Positions 27,212 through 36,414 of a stretch of 45,110 bases of DNA are shown piece by piece (position 1 is the first letter of the stretch; the number at the start of each line of letters is the position of its first letter). The notes beneath the pieces were generated by a model, which ran no database searches, was not told the origin of the DNA, and worked only from the letters and a program-made list of their open reading frames with translations. Source of the DNA: Alteromonas sp. ALT199 (GTDB taxonomy: Bacteria > Pseudomonadota > Gammaproteobacteria > Enterobacterales > Alteromonadaceae); the NCBI RefSeq assembly GCF_018619335.1, contig NZ_JAHHDX010000101.1, positions 1-45,110 of the forward strand, given 5' to 3'. Both the position numbers and the translations under genes were made by a program.

Positions 27212-27934
27212 GTGAACACGACGCTATTTTCAATGAATAAAAGCGTTTCATTTTTCTTTTTCCTTTTAACATTATCGTTAGTGTTATTGACAAATGTTAA
27301 TGCTCAGGATGTTGAGCAAAGATTTGTTGTTGGTGAGTTAAACCACCCTCGCGTTAAGAATTTTTACAAACCTCTTGTCGAACGCGCCTACAGCGATATT
27401 GGAATAGACGTAACATTTGAAAGAGTCGGCGGTGAACGAGGGCTTAGGCTTTTGAATCAAGGGATGACAGATGCAGACATAATTCGCTATGAAGTAGCCT
27501 CTCAACCTAACAATAATATTGTTATTGTTCCCCCTGCACTTTCCCGTGGCGCGTCATTTTTACTATGCATTAGAGGAGTTCAGTGCGATAAAAATATTAT
27601 AGAAGACCCAGAAAAAGCAATAGCCGTTACCACGCGCTTCTTCTTTAATATGCAGATAAGTCCCGATAAACTAAATGCCAACATCTTTGAGTTTGATGAC
27701 TTTAATCACGTTATCAATCTATTGTTAAATGGCCGATTTGATTACGCTATTTTACCGAGTGACTATTCAGAAAAAGCTATTTTTGAGCAGTCAGGGATAG
27801 AGTACGTTCCACTTGTAGAGCATAAATTAGTTCACGTTATCCATAAAAAACATGCTTATTTGATAGACCGTCTTTCCGCCGCCATAGCCAAGCAACTCGA
27901 ACAAGGAGAAAGTGGCAGCAATCAGCACAAATAA
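27212..27934 (+). CDS. Periplasmic substrate-binding-like protein (SBP family 3-like)
   Basis: A 240-residue exported protein. The signal sequence (residues about 8-31, ending NVNA) follows a GTG start with AAGGA about 8 nt upstream. A second possible start is the ATG at 27233. The mature protein begins RFVVGELNHPRVKNFYKPLV and continues with GGERGLRLLNQGMTDADIIR, the layout of periplasmic solute-binding folds of the type used by orphan sensors in Alteromonadales. No transporter or histidine kinase gene is adjacent, so it may act alone or with a distant partner. The ligand is unknown. Confidence 0.65.
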   Translation: MNTTLFSMNKSVSFFFFLLTLSLVLLTNVNAQDVEQRFVVGELNHPRVKNFYKPLVERAYSDIGIDVTFERVGGERGLRLLNQGMTDADIIRYEVASQPNNNIVIVPPALSRGASFLLCIRGVQCDKNIIEDPEKAIAVTTRFFFNMQISPDKLNANIFEFDDFNHVINLLLNGRFDYAILPSDYSEKAIFEQSGIEYVPLVEHKLVHVIHKKHAYLIDRLSAAIAKQLEQGESGSNQHK

Positions 27935-27976
27935 AAACGCCCACAGTATTGTAGGCGTTAAAAGGTTCTAATTCTT

Positions 27977-28027
27977 AGCGCCCTATGCTTAACGGGTCTT
28001 TAAGCATATTGGGCGCTTTGTATTTTT
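27977..28027. terminator. Hairpin terminator between convergent genes
   Basis: AGCGCCCTATGCTTAA (27977-27992) pairs with TTAAGCATATTGGGCGCT (28000-28017) with a 2-base bulge, followed by TTGTATTTTT on the plus strand. A weaker AACGCC/GGCGTT stem lies just before it. It serves the binding-protein gene and perhaps the convergent receptor gene. Confidence 0.8.
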
Positions 28028-28031
28028 AGCT

Positions 28032-30542
28032 TTAATCGAACATATACTTAAGTGAAAGTACGGTAGTACGACCATTCAAAGGACGAGCTCGTACGTAACT
28101 TCCCACCTCAGCAGAGCCTTCTTCAGATTCTGTAATGATAAACTCATCAGTTGCATTGTTCACATTTAGTGATACAGAGAACTGATCGTTTACCCAATAA
28201 GTAGCAAACAGGTTTACTAGATTGTAACCTTCTTGCTTAAGGTCGTTGTTATCTTGAACATAGTATTCAGTAGAACCTTGCAATGAAGCGCCCACTGACC
28301 AGTAATCTGTAACGTACTCAGGCGTAATCGTCCAAATCCAGTCTGCTTGACGGCGTGGCGTGTTACCCACTAGTGCAGAGTTATTAACGTCGTCACTAAT
28401 TTCTGCGTCTGTCCACGTTAAGTTACCTGACACCACAAAGTTGTCAGTCGCATTCCAGCGCCCTTCTAATTCAAGACCTGTTGCTTCGTACTCACGCATG
28501 AAAGTCAAACCACTTGTCACTTCTGCTTGTGTATCTTCAGTAACAGTATCGAACAAGGTAGCGTTAACCATGAGGTCTTTCGTGCCGTACTTATAGCCAA
28601 TCTCGAACTGTTTGGTAGTATCGTAACCTGAAGTCGTGCTTGTTAGGCTACCATCTGCGTTTAATGTACCGCCTATCTGAAGTAAACGGTCAGCAATCGC
28701 ACGGCCACCTTTAGAGTAACGAGCGAAGAAAGTTTGGCTATCGCTCAGTAAATATGAACCACCAATTGAGTAAGATGTGTTATTCGCACTGTAATTTACG
28801 ATTTGAGAAGCCGCACCGGCGCGGTTTAAGTTGATAACACCACCACTAATAAAGCCGCTATTAGTCGCAGACGCGTCTTCAATTTGCTCAATGACACCAT
28901 TGCCGTTTAGGTCGAAATCTGCGTTACCACCACAGCAAGAATTAATAAGTTCACCAGAAGCTTCCGTGGTATCGTGACGTACTGAGGCATCGATAAGAAT
29001 GTTGTCTGACAGTTCGAAACCAACGTTCATATAAGGCGCTTTGGTCACGTAATTAAGGTCCCATTCCCAAGAAAGGAAACTTGCCGAAAGTAAACCATCA
29101 GATACTAGCTCAACGCCGTCAGCATCAGTGATAGTGAGCAATTGAGAGTTGTCACCATCGAGTGTTTGAATAAACGTCTGCCAGCTAGACCAGCTTGTGG
29201 CGATATCTTGATTTGAGTAGTAGTAACCTACTGTCAGGTCGATACCGTTATCAAATTCTTTACGCAAGCTAAAATCGTTGATCATGTTGCCAAGATCATT
29301 AATGCGTGTGTCGAACTGAAGGTTAGTGAACGCTTGTCCAGTATACACTTCGCCTGCGCCAGGACCGTTTGCAAGCACAACGCTTGTGCTGTCGCAGTTC
29401 AGTGCATTACCGTCGCCGTCGGTAGCGCCAGCACACAGTGCAGAAGCGAAATTCGAAACATCCCCAGGGCCCGCCGGGAAACCATCAGTGAATGGCGCGA
29501 TGAAACCGCCCGAGATATCAGAAATACGGAACTTGTTTAGTAAGAACAAATTCTCAGCTACTTCCAAATCAACCTCCACACCGAATGAATTTACTTTTGA
29601 TTCGATCCCGTCACGAACGTCACGGTTTTCCGGGTTACCGAAGCTGTCAAAAGTAGAAATGTTAGTATTGTAAGCTGAGTTTAATGCTTGTGAGCTAGCG
29701 TCGTAACCTGGCACAGGACCGTACTCGCCATCACCTTTTACGAGTACTGGCGAAGGAAGATAAGTTGAAACTTTATCGTTTAAGTTTTTGTAGTAGAAGC
29801 GGATGTGGCCATTATCTAGCATCTTAGTGATGTTAAATTTGACTTGACCACCTTGGTCACCGTTGTAACCTGTTTCACGAGGGCCTTCTCCACCGCGAGC
29901 GAAACCTGCAATATGATAGTAAAGATCATCAGTGATTTCGCCACCGTAGCGAAAATCTAAACGAAATTCTTCATAGTCAACACCAAATGAAGTTCCGATA
30001 GCCCCACCACCTACTTCACCTGTATTACTTATCATGTTAATTACACCACCAGGCGAGTTACTTGCAAATGTTGATGCTGAACCACCACGCACAGCTTCAA
30101 CGTTCGCTACTGACCAGTCATAGCGTAAAAAATTGTCTGCATTACCGAAGTTGATATCGCCGTATTCTAGTACTGGAAGACCATCTTCATGTAGTTGCAA
30201 AAACTTAGAGCCACCTGTCGCAAGTGGAATACCCCGAATAGTAATGTTTGCGTTACCACCACCACCTGAAGATTCTGCGCGAATACCAGGAAGAGCTCGG
30301 AATACTTCAGCAGTTGAACGAGGCGCAAGTTTAAGAATGTCTTCTTCGTCAAACGCGCTTACAGAAACACTTGCTTCCTGCATCGTAGCGCCACCCGGCG
30401 CTGCAGTAACAACGATTTGTTCAAACTTTTCTTTTGACTTCGCATCCGTGTCAGTTGTCGCTAACTCTTGTGCGATTACAGATCCAGAAAACGCCGTACA
30501 AATAGCGAGAGATAGTGCATTGAGTGTGTGATGTTTTTTCAT
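28032..30542 (-). CDS. TonB-dependent outer-membrane receptor
   Basis: An 836-residue receptor. The signal peptide ends SGSVIAQ. A TonB box-like EQIVVTAAPG is followed by the plug domain (about residues 55-175: LPGIRAESSGGGGNANITIR, VEAVRGGSASTFASNSPGGV), and then a 22-strand-type barrel ending in LSLKYMFD. The final residues fit outer-membrane sorting. It imports a substrate using TonB energy. The substrate is not readable from sequence, but a LacI-type operator in its promoter suggests a carbohydrate. GGAGA lies 5 nt before the ATG. Two cysteine pairs occur in the barrel region. Confidence 0.92.
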   Translation of the reverse strand: MKKHHTLNALSLAICTAFSGSVIAQELATTDTDAKSKEKFEQIVVTAAPGGATMQEASVSVSAFDEEDILKLAPRSTAEVFRALPGIRAESSGGGGNANITIRGIPLATGGSKFLQLHEDGLPVLEYGDINFGNADNFLRYDWSVANVEAVRGGSASTFASNSPGGVINMISNTGEVGGGAIGTSFGVDYEEFRLDFRYGGEITDDLYYHIAGFARGGEGPRETGYNGDQGGQVKFNITKMLDNGHIRFYYKNLNDKVSTYLPSPVLVKGDGEYGPVPGYDASSQALNSAYNTNISTFDSFGNPENRDVRDGIESKVNSFGVEVDLEVAENLFLLNKFRISDISGGFIAPFTDGFPAGPGDVSNFASALCAGATDGDGNALNCDSTSVVLANGPGAGEVYTGQAFTNLQFDTRINDLGNMINDFSLRKEFDNGIDLTVGYYYSNQDIATSWSSWQTFIQTLDGDNSQLLTITDADGVELVSDGLLSASFLSWEWDLNYVTKAPYMNVGFELSDNILIDASVRHDTTEASGELINSCCGGNADFDLNGNGVIEQIEDASATNSGFISGGVINLNRAGAASQIVNYSANNTSYSIGGSYLLSDSQTFFARYSKGGRAIADRLLQIGGTLNADGSLTSTTSGYDTTKQFEIGYKYGTKDLMVNATLFDTVTEDTQAEVTSGLTFMREYEATGLELEGRWNATDNFVVSGNLTWTDAEISDDVNNSALVGNTPRRQADWIWTITPEYVTDYWSVGASLQGSTEYYVQDNNDLKQEGYNLVNLFATYWVNDQFSVSLNVNNATDEFIITESEEGSAEVGSYVRARPLNGRTTVLSLKYMFD

Positions 30543-30623
30543 AATTTCTCCGGCAATGTGTGGAGTTGTTAAATCCTACATAGACTCTTCCCCTTTAATT
30601 AAGGGTAGTGGTAATGCAAGTAA

Positions 30624-30637
30624 CTTAATCGATTAAG
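30624..30637. promoter_or_regulatory. LacI-family operator palindrome upstream of the TonB receptor
   Basis: CTTAATCGATTAAG is a perfect 14-bp palindrome containing the AAnCGnTT core typical of LacI/GalR-family operators. It lies 82 nt before the receptor ATG and about where transcription from the proposed promoter (30640-30669) would start. The LacI-family gene at 34238-35263 is the obvious candidate regulator. Confidence 0.65.
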
Positions 30638-30639
30638 AA

Positions 30640-30669
30640 TCTATAACAAAAAAACAAACTTGTAAACAA
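30640..30669 (-). promoter_or_regulatory. Putative promoter of the TonB receptor
   Basis: On the minus strand TTGTTT (plus 30664-30669), an 18-nt spacer and TATAGA (30640-30645) form a plausible sigma70 promoter. Its start point would fall at the LacI-type palindrome. The rest of the 493-bp gap up to 31035 shows no gene; it is AT-rich with no other element I can support. Confidence 0.4.
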
Positions 30670-31035
30670 CCTGTGAAATATTTTCACTTAAATAAAAAAT
30701 ATCCGACCTAAAAGTATTAATAATTTCACAATTTAATATAGCGACCATTATCCAAATGATAGTTCAGCAATATAAGAACAGTAACATTCACTTAAAATAA
30801 AATACCAAGCAGGAAAGCGCGATTGTTAATGAAAAGCATCGCTATTAGTCGGTACACGATAGAAATTTGGACTTTGGTCCGATTCACTCTACAAGAGAAA
30901 AAACGTACTATATTTAAACTTCAACGAGTATTTACGCTCATTAATGTAGAATAAGTACCGATGTCTAAGAGGCATTGTCTGTGCAATAAACAATCCTTAT
31001 GTACACCATAAGTACCAGCTAAAGGTTTTAATAGG

Positions 31036-33053
31036 TTGAGTAAGCAGCAAAACGTTATCTCGAAAATAGAAATAGAAAGAGACACCACAGACATGCTCAT
31101 TGGTAACAGTTTTGTCGGCTTTCTAATGACAATTTTCGCCTTTTCTGGGCTTGTCTTTTTCTTCGAAAACGACGCTCCTTCCATCTTTACTCAAAAATTA
31201 CAATTGTGGGGCGTCATGGTGAGTGTTTCTATTCTTCGCCTCTTTGATTCACTCTACTGGCGTGTAAAGTTAGCTGAGAAACCTTATAACCCTCGCCCCG
31301 CTCTAATACGATTTTCTGCAGGTCTATACAGCACGGGAGTGATATGGGCTTTGTACTCAGTCCTCTTTTACTCAACTATGACAACCATCGAAATGGCCGC
31401 TACCATGGTGGTACTTGCAGCAATGGCTGGCGGTGCAGGCACTGTGCTATCGCCAAGTAAGACGCTTGTAAGCTTTTACTCCACCGCATTGCTGGTCCCC
31501 ATGTCGATATGTGCCATTGTTGATGAGGAAGAGAAGTTTTTCATCTTAGGCGTATTAGGGTTGATTTTTTGGTTTGGTATTTTCCTAAGCGCATTTCGAT
31601 ATCACAAATTTTTTATTAGCACACTACGTCTCAAGGCAAACAACAACAGTCTCGTAGAGCAAATGAAAATTGAACGCAGCGAAACAGAAAAAGTTAATAA
31701 ATTGCTTATAGCATCAAACGAAAAACTTGATGCGTCTAACGCTAACCTCGAGGGCGAAGTAGAACGACGAACAGCGGATTTATACAAGCTTTCTAATAGA
31801 GACCCGTTAACCAATCTGCTCAACCGGAACGGTTTTTTAAAGCATTTAAACAACTTACTCGACACCACTCGCGCACTTGAAAATTCATTAGCGCTATTGT
31901 TTATCGATTTAGACGGATTCAAACAGGTTAACGATAGTTTAGGCCATAAAGTTGGAGATATAGTACTGGCAGAAATTGCCAATAGATTACAAAATTACAC
32001 AGAAGAAAATCACTTAGGAAGATGGGGAGGTGATGAGTTCGTTGCAGTTATCCCCTACGCTAATGTCGATACAGCAAGAGCGGTAGCCCATGCTATGCGC
32101 AGCGGTGTTACCGTTCCTATAATTGCTAATGATAACCAAGTTACCCTTGATGCCACAATTGGCATTGCTATGTTTCCCGAACATGGAGAAACTGCCGTTG
32201 ACCTGATTCAACAGGCAGATTTGACTATGTACGATCAAAAACGTCAGCAGCGTGGCTCTGTCGGTGTTTTCAGCGAAGTGCTTCACAATGAGGTAAAACG
32301 TGATCAACAACTTTGCGAACGGCTTCGCTGCGCAATCGACAACCGTGAATTGACCGTTTTTTATCAGCCAATTTTAGATGTGAATTCAAACACGCTCTCG
32401 TCGGTCGAGGCATTACTTAGGTGGAAATGCGACGATGAGCAAATCTCTCCAGACATATTTATTCCGCTAGCCGAGCGCAGTGGCCTTATGCCAGAAATAG
32501 GGGCATGGGTACTGAATCGTGCGTTAATAGATTTATCTCATTGGCAATTTAAGCAAGGCCTCGCAGTTTCTGTTAACGTCTCAGTTTCCCAACTCCTCAA
32601 TGATAGTTTTCTAAAGACGTTAGACAATGCACTAAAAACTACACAAATCTCCTCAGAGCGGCTTCATTTAGAGATTACTGAAAGCCTTTTCGCAAGTGAT
32701 AAGGGCGCGGTAAGAGTGAAAGTCAATGAACTCGTAGCCCGAGGCATTAAAGTTTCTATGATGATTTTGGTACAGGTTACTCATCGTTAAGTCGCCTACA
32801 ATCGATGCCATGTGATTTTATTAAAATTGATCGATCTTTTGTACAGAATAGCTCTGAAGAGAGTGATACCATAATAAGAGCAACACTTTTAATGGCAAAA
32901 GAGTTTGGCTGCAAAACCATTGCGGAAGGGATTGAGACAGAGCAACAAAAATTTCATCTATCTCAACTTGGTACTAATTATCTGCAAGGTTTTTACTTCG
33001 CTAAACCCATGAATGCCCAAAACTTAATCTCTTGGTATAACGAAAATCACTAA
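31036..33053 (+). pseudogene. GGDEF-EAL protein broken by a one-base deletion
   Basis: About six membrane helices (residues 25-190) and a short coiled coil (about 195-250) lead into a GGDEF domain with an intact GRWGGDEF (about residue 330) and no RxxD inhibitory site five residues before it. An EAL domain follows (EALLRW near 458, NVSVSQL, LHLEITES). At 32760/32761 one G is missing (ATG-ATGATTTT where ATG-GATGATTTT is expected), so the frame ends at 32790. The rest of the EAL domain (DDFGTGYSSLSRLQ, DFIKIDRSFV, AEGIETEQQ, LQGFYFAKPM) continues in the next frame to 33053. Restored, it would be about 672 residues. The start is TTG 31036 or ATG 31093. GGDEF alone may still be made; the EAL catalytic DD and later residues are lost. 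Confidence 0.9.
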
Positions 33054-33058
33054 TCGCC

Positions 33059-33637
33059 ATGGCTCAACTTTATTTTTATTACTCTGCTATGAATGCAGGG
33101 AAATCTACCTCTTTACTTCAGTCAGCTTATAATTACCGCGAACGCGGCATGCACTCAGTCATCTATACCGCAGCATTAGACGACAGATACGGAGTGGGAA
33201 AGGTAACATCTCGTATTGGATTACAAGCAGATGCAAAACTATATGCAAAAGGTGACGACTTGTTTGCATCAATATACCAAGACTGCGAAGTACGCAAACC
33301 TGACTGCGTATTTATAGACGAAGCACAATTTTTAACTAAGGCGCAAGTAAAGCAGCTAGTAAACGTTGTTGATGAACTTGGCGTGCCAGTTCTAGCTTAT
33401 GGTCTAAGAACTGACTTTTTAGGTGAAACCTTTGAAGGCAGCCACTATTTACTGGCTTGGGCAGATAAACTATCCGAGTTAAAAACCGTTTGTCATTGCG
33501 GTAAAAAAGCAAGTTTTGTGGTGCGCTTAGATGAAAATGGCAATGCAGTGAAAAATGGTGACCAAGTTCAGATAGGCGGTAATGACACTTATGAATCAAT
33601 GTGCCGTAAACATTTTAAAGCGCTGGTATGGGATTAG
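33059..33637 (+). CDS. tdk: Thymidine kinase
   Basis: A 192-residue class II thymidine kinase. It has the P-loop SAMNAGKST (residues 8-16), Walker B-like VFIDEAQFL, the lasso region [15 protein letters not shown], and zinc-binding cysteines in CHCGKK and SMCRKHF. It phosphorylates thymidine to dTMP in the salvage pathway. It begins 5 nt after the stop of the broken GGDEF-EAL gene, so both may share a transcript. Its length matches the family (about 190-205). Confidence 0.96.
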   Translation: MAQLYFYYSAMNAGKSTSLLQSAYNYRERGMHSVIYTAALDDRYGVGKVTSRIGLQADAKLYAKGDDLFASIYQDCEVRKPDCVFIDEAQFLTKAQVKQLVNVVDELGVPVLAYGLRTDFLGETFEGSHYLLAWADKLSELKTVCHCGKKASFVVRLDENGNAVKNGDQVQIGGNDTYESMCRKHFKALVWD

Positions 33638-34237
33638 CCTACCAGACTTATAGCGCCAAGTTACGGCTTAACCACTTCATTTAATATAAAGCACACACTG
33701 TTATTAAAAGGTGAGGTTTAGTTTGAAGCGAGCTGTCTATGTCAGCTTGCTTTCTAACCATTCTGCGTTCACGTACCAAGGTTTTTATTTCTTCTACACC
33801 CCTATAAATTTATCACTTATTTTTAACAGTACGTCTAGTATCCGCATGAACTTCCACTCACAAACTTAAACAATTAAGTTCTGTATATGCTAATACTCAA
33901 TCCCTAGCACTGTTATTTAATTATGGTAACAAAACCGAAATTTAACACCATTAGCAGGTGAAATAGAGAAGAATGCTATCACCCTTAAACCTGCGTTACT
34001 CATCATATAGGATATAACTCTGCTAAAGGCTGGCTTGTTAACTCCAATTTAATCAGACAATGTGCTAGCACTAAAGCTTGTTATAGGGTGAATAAGCTTG
34101 AAACAAAAGTAGTAATCGCAGGCTTTTCTGAGCTTTTTACGCATCACTATGAAGGTTCAAAAAAATTGAAAAACACGTGCGGCACCGTTCCCGTGTTTAC
34201 CATCTAAGCCTGGGTAAAGTTTGTAATAGAAACCTAC
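33638..34237. other. 600-bp gap without a recognisable gene
   Basis: No intact gene is seen. A plus-strand frame of about 72 codons is open from about 33990 to 34206 but has no proper start or recognisable family. On the minus strand, around 33725-33785, a short stretch reads KPWYVNAEWLESKLT before a stop and looks like the C-terminal end of a decayed protein, but I cannot identify it. Confidence 0.4.
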
Positions 34238-35263
34238 TTACGCTGTCTCCCCAACCCGCAACTCGAAAGGCAAAGTACTCTTAGAAGAGATCATATTCAG
34301 TAATGCTTTAGTTGCTTCAACACCTTTGCCGGCACTTGGCTGGCAGATTGTAGTTAGGCTAGGACGTGAGCGCTCGGCTTCTTCAATACCATCAAACCCT
34401 GTTATCTTGAGTTCTTCTGGAACCTTTATCCCCATATCTAACGCTAGGTGAAGTAGTTCTAACGCTATGATGTCACTCATACATAAAACCACATTTGGTC
34501 TTGGTGAGCTGGTCAGTAGTTCCCTGGCGGCCTGTCTGGCAAAATGTCTATCACTCTCAGGCAAGTGCCAAATACGCTCATTACTTATGGTAATATTCTG
34601 TTCTTCAGCCGCTTTTAAATATCCATCCAGACGGCGATGAGCAATTGAACTTTCAACGTCAATTAAAGCATTATCGTAAATACGGCATGTAGATGGCGAA
34701 TCAATGAGCCGCAGCCCAAATATTGCCACATTGTCTCCTTCATTAAGCGCATGACAAGCAATATGGTACGCTGCCTTTTCGTTATCAATGTTTATTGAAG
34801 GTTTTTTGTCAATATCAAAGTCAACTGTAACAACCTGTTTAGGCGATACTGCCAACTCTTTTACCAAATTGTTATTGCGTGGTTGGCCATAGCAAATAAA
34901 CCCATCTACAAAGTCTACAACATTTAAAATGCTGTCGGAATCACCCGCATATAACAGTAGATGTTTACCATTTTCCTGAAGCGCGGATGAAACCCCTTTG
35001 ATAAAAGTACTCGCGACAGGATCGCTCACCATATAAGAAATACTGTCGGCGAGCACAAGGGCCACTATATTCGAGGTTCCCTTCCTTAAAATTTGTGCTG
35101 CTCTATTCGGACCGCTATAACCAATTTTTTTGCACTGCGCTAAAATTTCTTCGCGCTTAGCTTTTGATAACTGATCGGGCCTATTGAATGCATTTGAAAT
35201 CGTTGCTGTCGAAACACCGAGCTGCTCTGCAACATCTTTAAGGGTAAGTTTGGTTTTATTCAT
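34238..35263 (-). CDS. LacI/GalR-family transcriptional regulator
   Basis: A 341-residue LacI-family repressor of usual length. The N-terminal helix-turn-helix is LTLKDVAEQLGVSTATISNA (residues 6-25), followed by the hinge region (GYSGPNRAAQILRKGTSN) and a periplasmic-binding-like ligand domain (VALVLADSISYMVSD to GFDGIEEAERSRPSLTTICQ). The ligand is probably a sugar, but no sugar catabolism gene is adjacent. The best local target is the TonB receptor, whose promoter carries a LacI-type palindrome. The gene lies downstream of upp, separated by a strong terminator, and its own promoter must lie within 35264-35310 or be read through. Confidence 0.93.
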   Translation of the reverse strand: MNKTKLTLKDVAEQLGVSTATISNAFNRPDQLSKAKREEILAQCKKIGYSGPNRAAQILRKGTSNIVALVLADSISYMVSDPVASTFIKGVSSALQENGKHLLLYAGDSDSILNVVDFVDGFICYGQPRNNNLVKELAVSPKQVVTVDFDIDKKPSINIDNEKAAYHIACHALNEGDNVAIFGLRLIDSPSTCRIYDNALIDVESSIAHRRLDGYLKAAEEQNITISNERIWHLPESDRHFARQAARELLTSSPRPNVVLCMSDIIALELLHLALDMGIKVPEELKITGFDGIEEAERSRPSLTTICQPSAGKGVEATKALLNMISSKSTLPFELRVGETA

Positions 35264-35299
35264 TAATATTAGCTCTTCTAACGAGACTTACTACCCTGA

Positions 35300-35343
35300 A
35301 TTAAAACAGAAAAGGGTAGCAAACGTGCGCTTTGACTACCCTT
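35300..35343 (-). terminator. Rho-independent terminator of upp
   Basis: On the minus strand AAGGGTAG-T-CAAA (from 35343) pairs with TTTG-CTACCCTT (ending 35312): a 12-bp stem with one bulged base and a 7-base loop, followed by TTCTGTTTT. It lies between upp and the LacI gene. Confidence 0.8.
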
Positions 35344-35447
35344 TGACTATAACACTAACTTAGACGTTTAACGCGGAAATTTAAGTGCAACGTTCAGCGA
35401 CACGTTACAAAATAAATAGCCGTTTAAATTTCTAGAAGCGTGTACTT

Positions 35448-36077
35448 TTATCTTGTGCCAAAAATTTTATCCCCAGCATCGCCTAATCCAGGCAATATGT
35501 ATCCTTTATCATTCAATTTATCATCGATGGCGGCTGTAAAAATATCCACATCAGGGTGAGCATCTACCACCGCTTTAATGCCTTCAGGGGCAGCTACAAG
35601 AAATAGCCCCATAATTTTGCGACAACCTTTTTCTTTGAGTAAATCAATAGTAGCGATCAAAGTTCCGCCGGTGGCAAGCATAGGGTCAACAATTAGAGCC
35701 GTTCGTTCATCTATATTTTTAACAACTTTATCAAAATAAGCGACAGGCTGGAGCGTATCTTCATCGCGGTAAAGGCCAACAACACTAATCTTTGCATTTG
35801 GAATAAGTTCTAATACACCTTCCAGCATACCCAAACCAGCACGAAGAATGGGCACGACCGTAATTTTTTTACCCTTAATTTGTCTTACTTCCACATCGTC
35901 GCCCGACCAACTTTTTATTGAGGCACGCTCTGTAGGTAGAGTTCGGGTTGCTTCATAGGTCAAGAGGTTTCCCACTTCCGAAGCAAGTTCGCGGAAATCT
36001 TTGCTGCTAATTTTGGCATATCTCATAAGACCTAATTTGTGCGCAATAAGAGGATGAGTAATTTCGTGAACGGCCAT
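35448..36077 (-). CDS. upp: Uracil phosphoribosyltransferase
   Basis: A 209-residue UPRT, matching the family length (208-209). The PRPP-binding loop is [32 protein letters not shown] and the C-terminal [18 protein letters not shown] (uracil-binding segment) are diagnostic. It converts uracil and PRPP to UMP in pyrimidine salvage. AAGGAG lies 7 nt before the ATG. It has its own terminator, so it is probably monocistronic. Another pyrimidine salvage gene, tdk, is 2 kb away. Confidence 0.97.
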   Translation of the reverse strand: MAVHEITHPLIAHKLGLMRYAKISSKDFRELASEVGNLLTYEATRTLPTERASIKSWSGDDVEVRQIKGKKITVVPILRAGLGMLEGVLELIPNAKISVVGLYRDEDTLQPVAYFDKVVKNIDERTALIVDPMLATGGTLIATIDLLKEKGCRKIMGLFLVAAPEGIKAVVDAHPDVDIFTAAIDDKLNDKGYILPGLGDAGDKIFGTR

Positions 36078-36414
36078 TTAAGACTCCTTGTAATCGACTT
36101 AGCTATATTTTAACCGAGAAGTACCTGAGTTAAAGCGATTAGTCGTATAAATCTGTTATTCAGTGCTTTAAATCACACACATAACTCTAGACAGCAAGTG
36201 TAAATGCTTTAACCTACATATAAGGCTACCGTCACCATGAGTATTTATTCATGGATTCGTTTGTTGACCCGTCTAATTAACGCTCGCTGTACATCAAAGT
36301 AATAGAGTATTAATAGGGTCACTTGAAAGGATGCTAGGAAGTACAGTTCTTTCATAAAAGCCTTTTCAACCTCGCTTTTCAAACCATGTTTATTTATTTC
36401 AAAAGGAATTGTTT
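36078..36414. other. 337-bp gap before the esterase-like gene
   Basis: This divergent gap must hold promoters for upp (minus) and the hydrolase gene (plus). CATGAGTATTTATTCATG (36235-36252) is an imperfect palindrome. A 21-codon plus-strand frame starts at 36237, but nothing supports it as a gene. I see no clear promoter pair. Confidence 0.4.

Noticed and set aside
33990..34206. About 72 codons open on the plus strand in the tdk-LacI gap
   Set aside because: No usual start codon near its beginning, no recognisable motif, and unremarkable composition.
35360..35370. Second LacI-type operator (TTAGACGTTTA) before the LacI gene
   Set aside because: The core does not fit AAnCGnTT and symmetry is poor.
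36237..36302. 21-codon plus-strand frame (MSIYSWIRLLTRLIN...)
   Set aside because: It looks like a small hydrophobic peptide, but has no good ribosome-binding site, hairpin or antisense partner, so there is no support for a toxin or leader.
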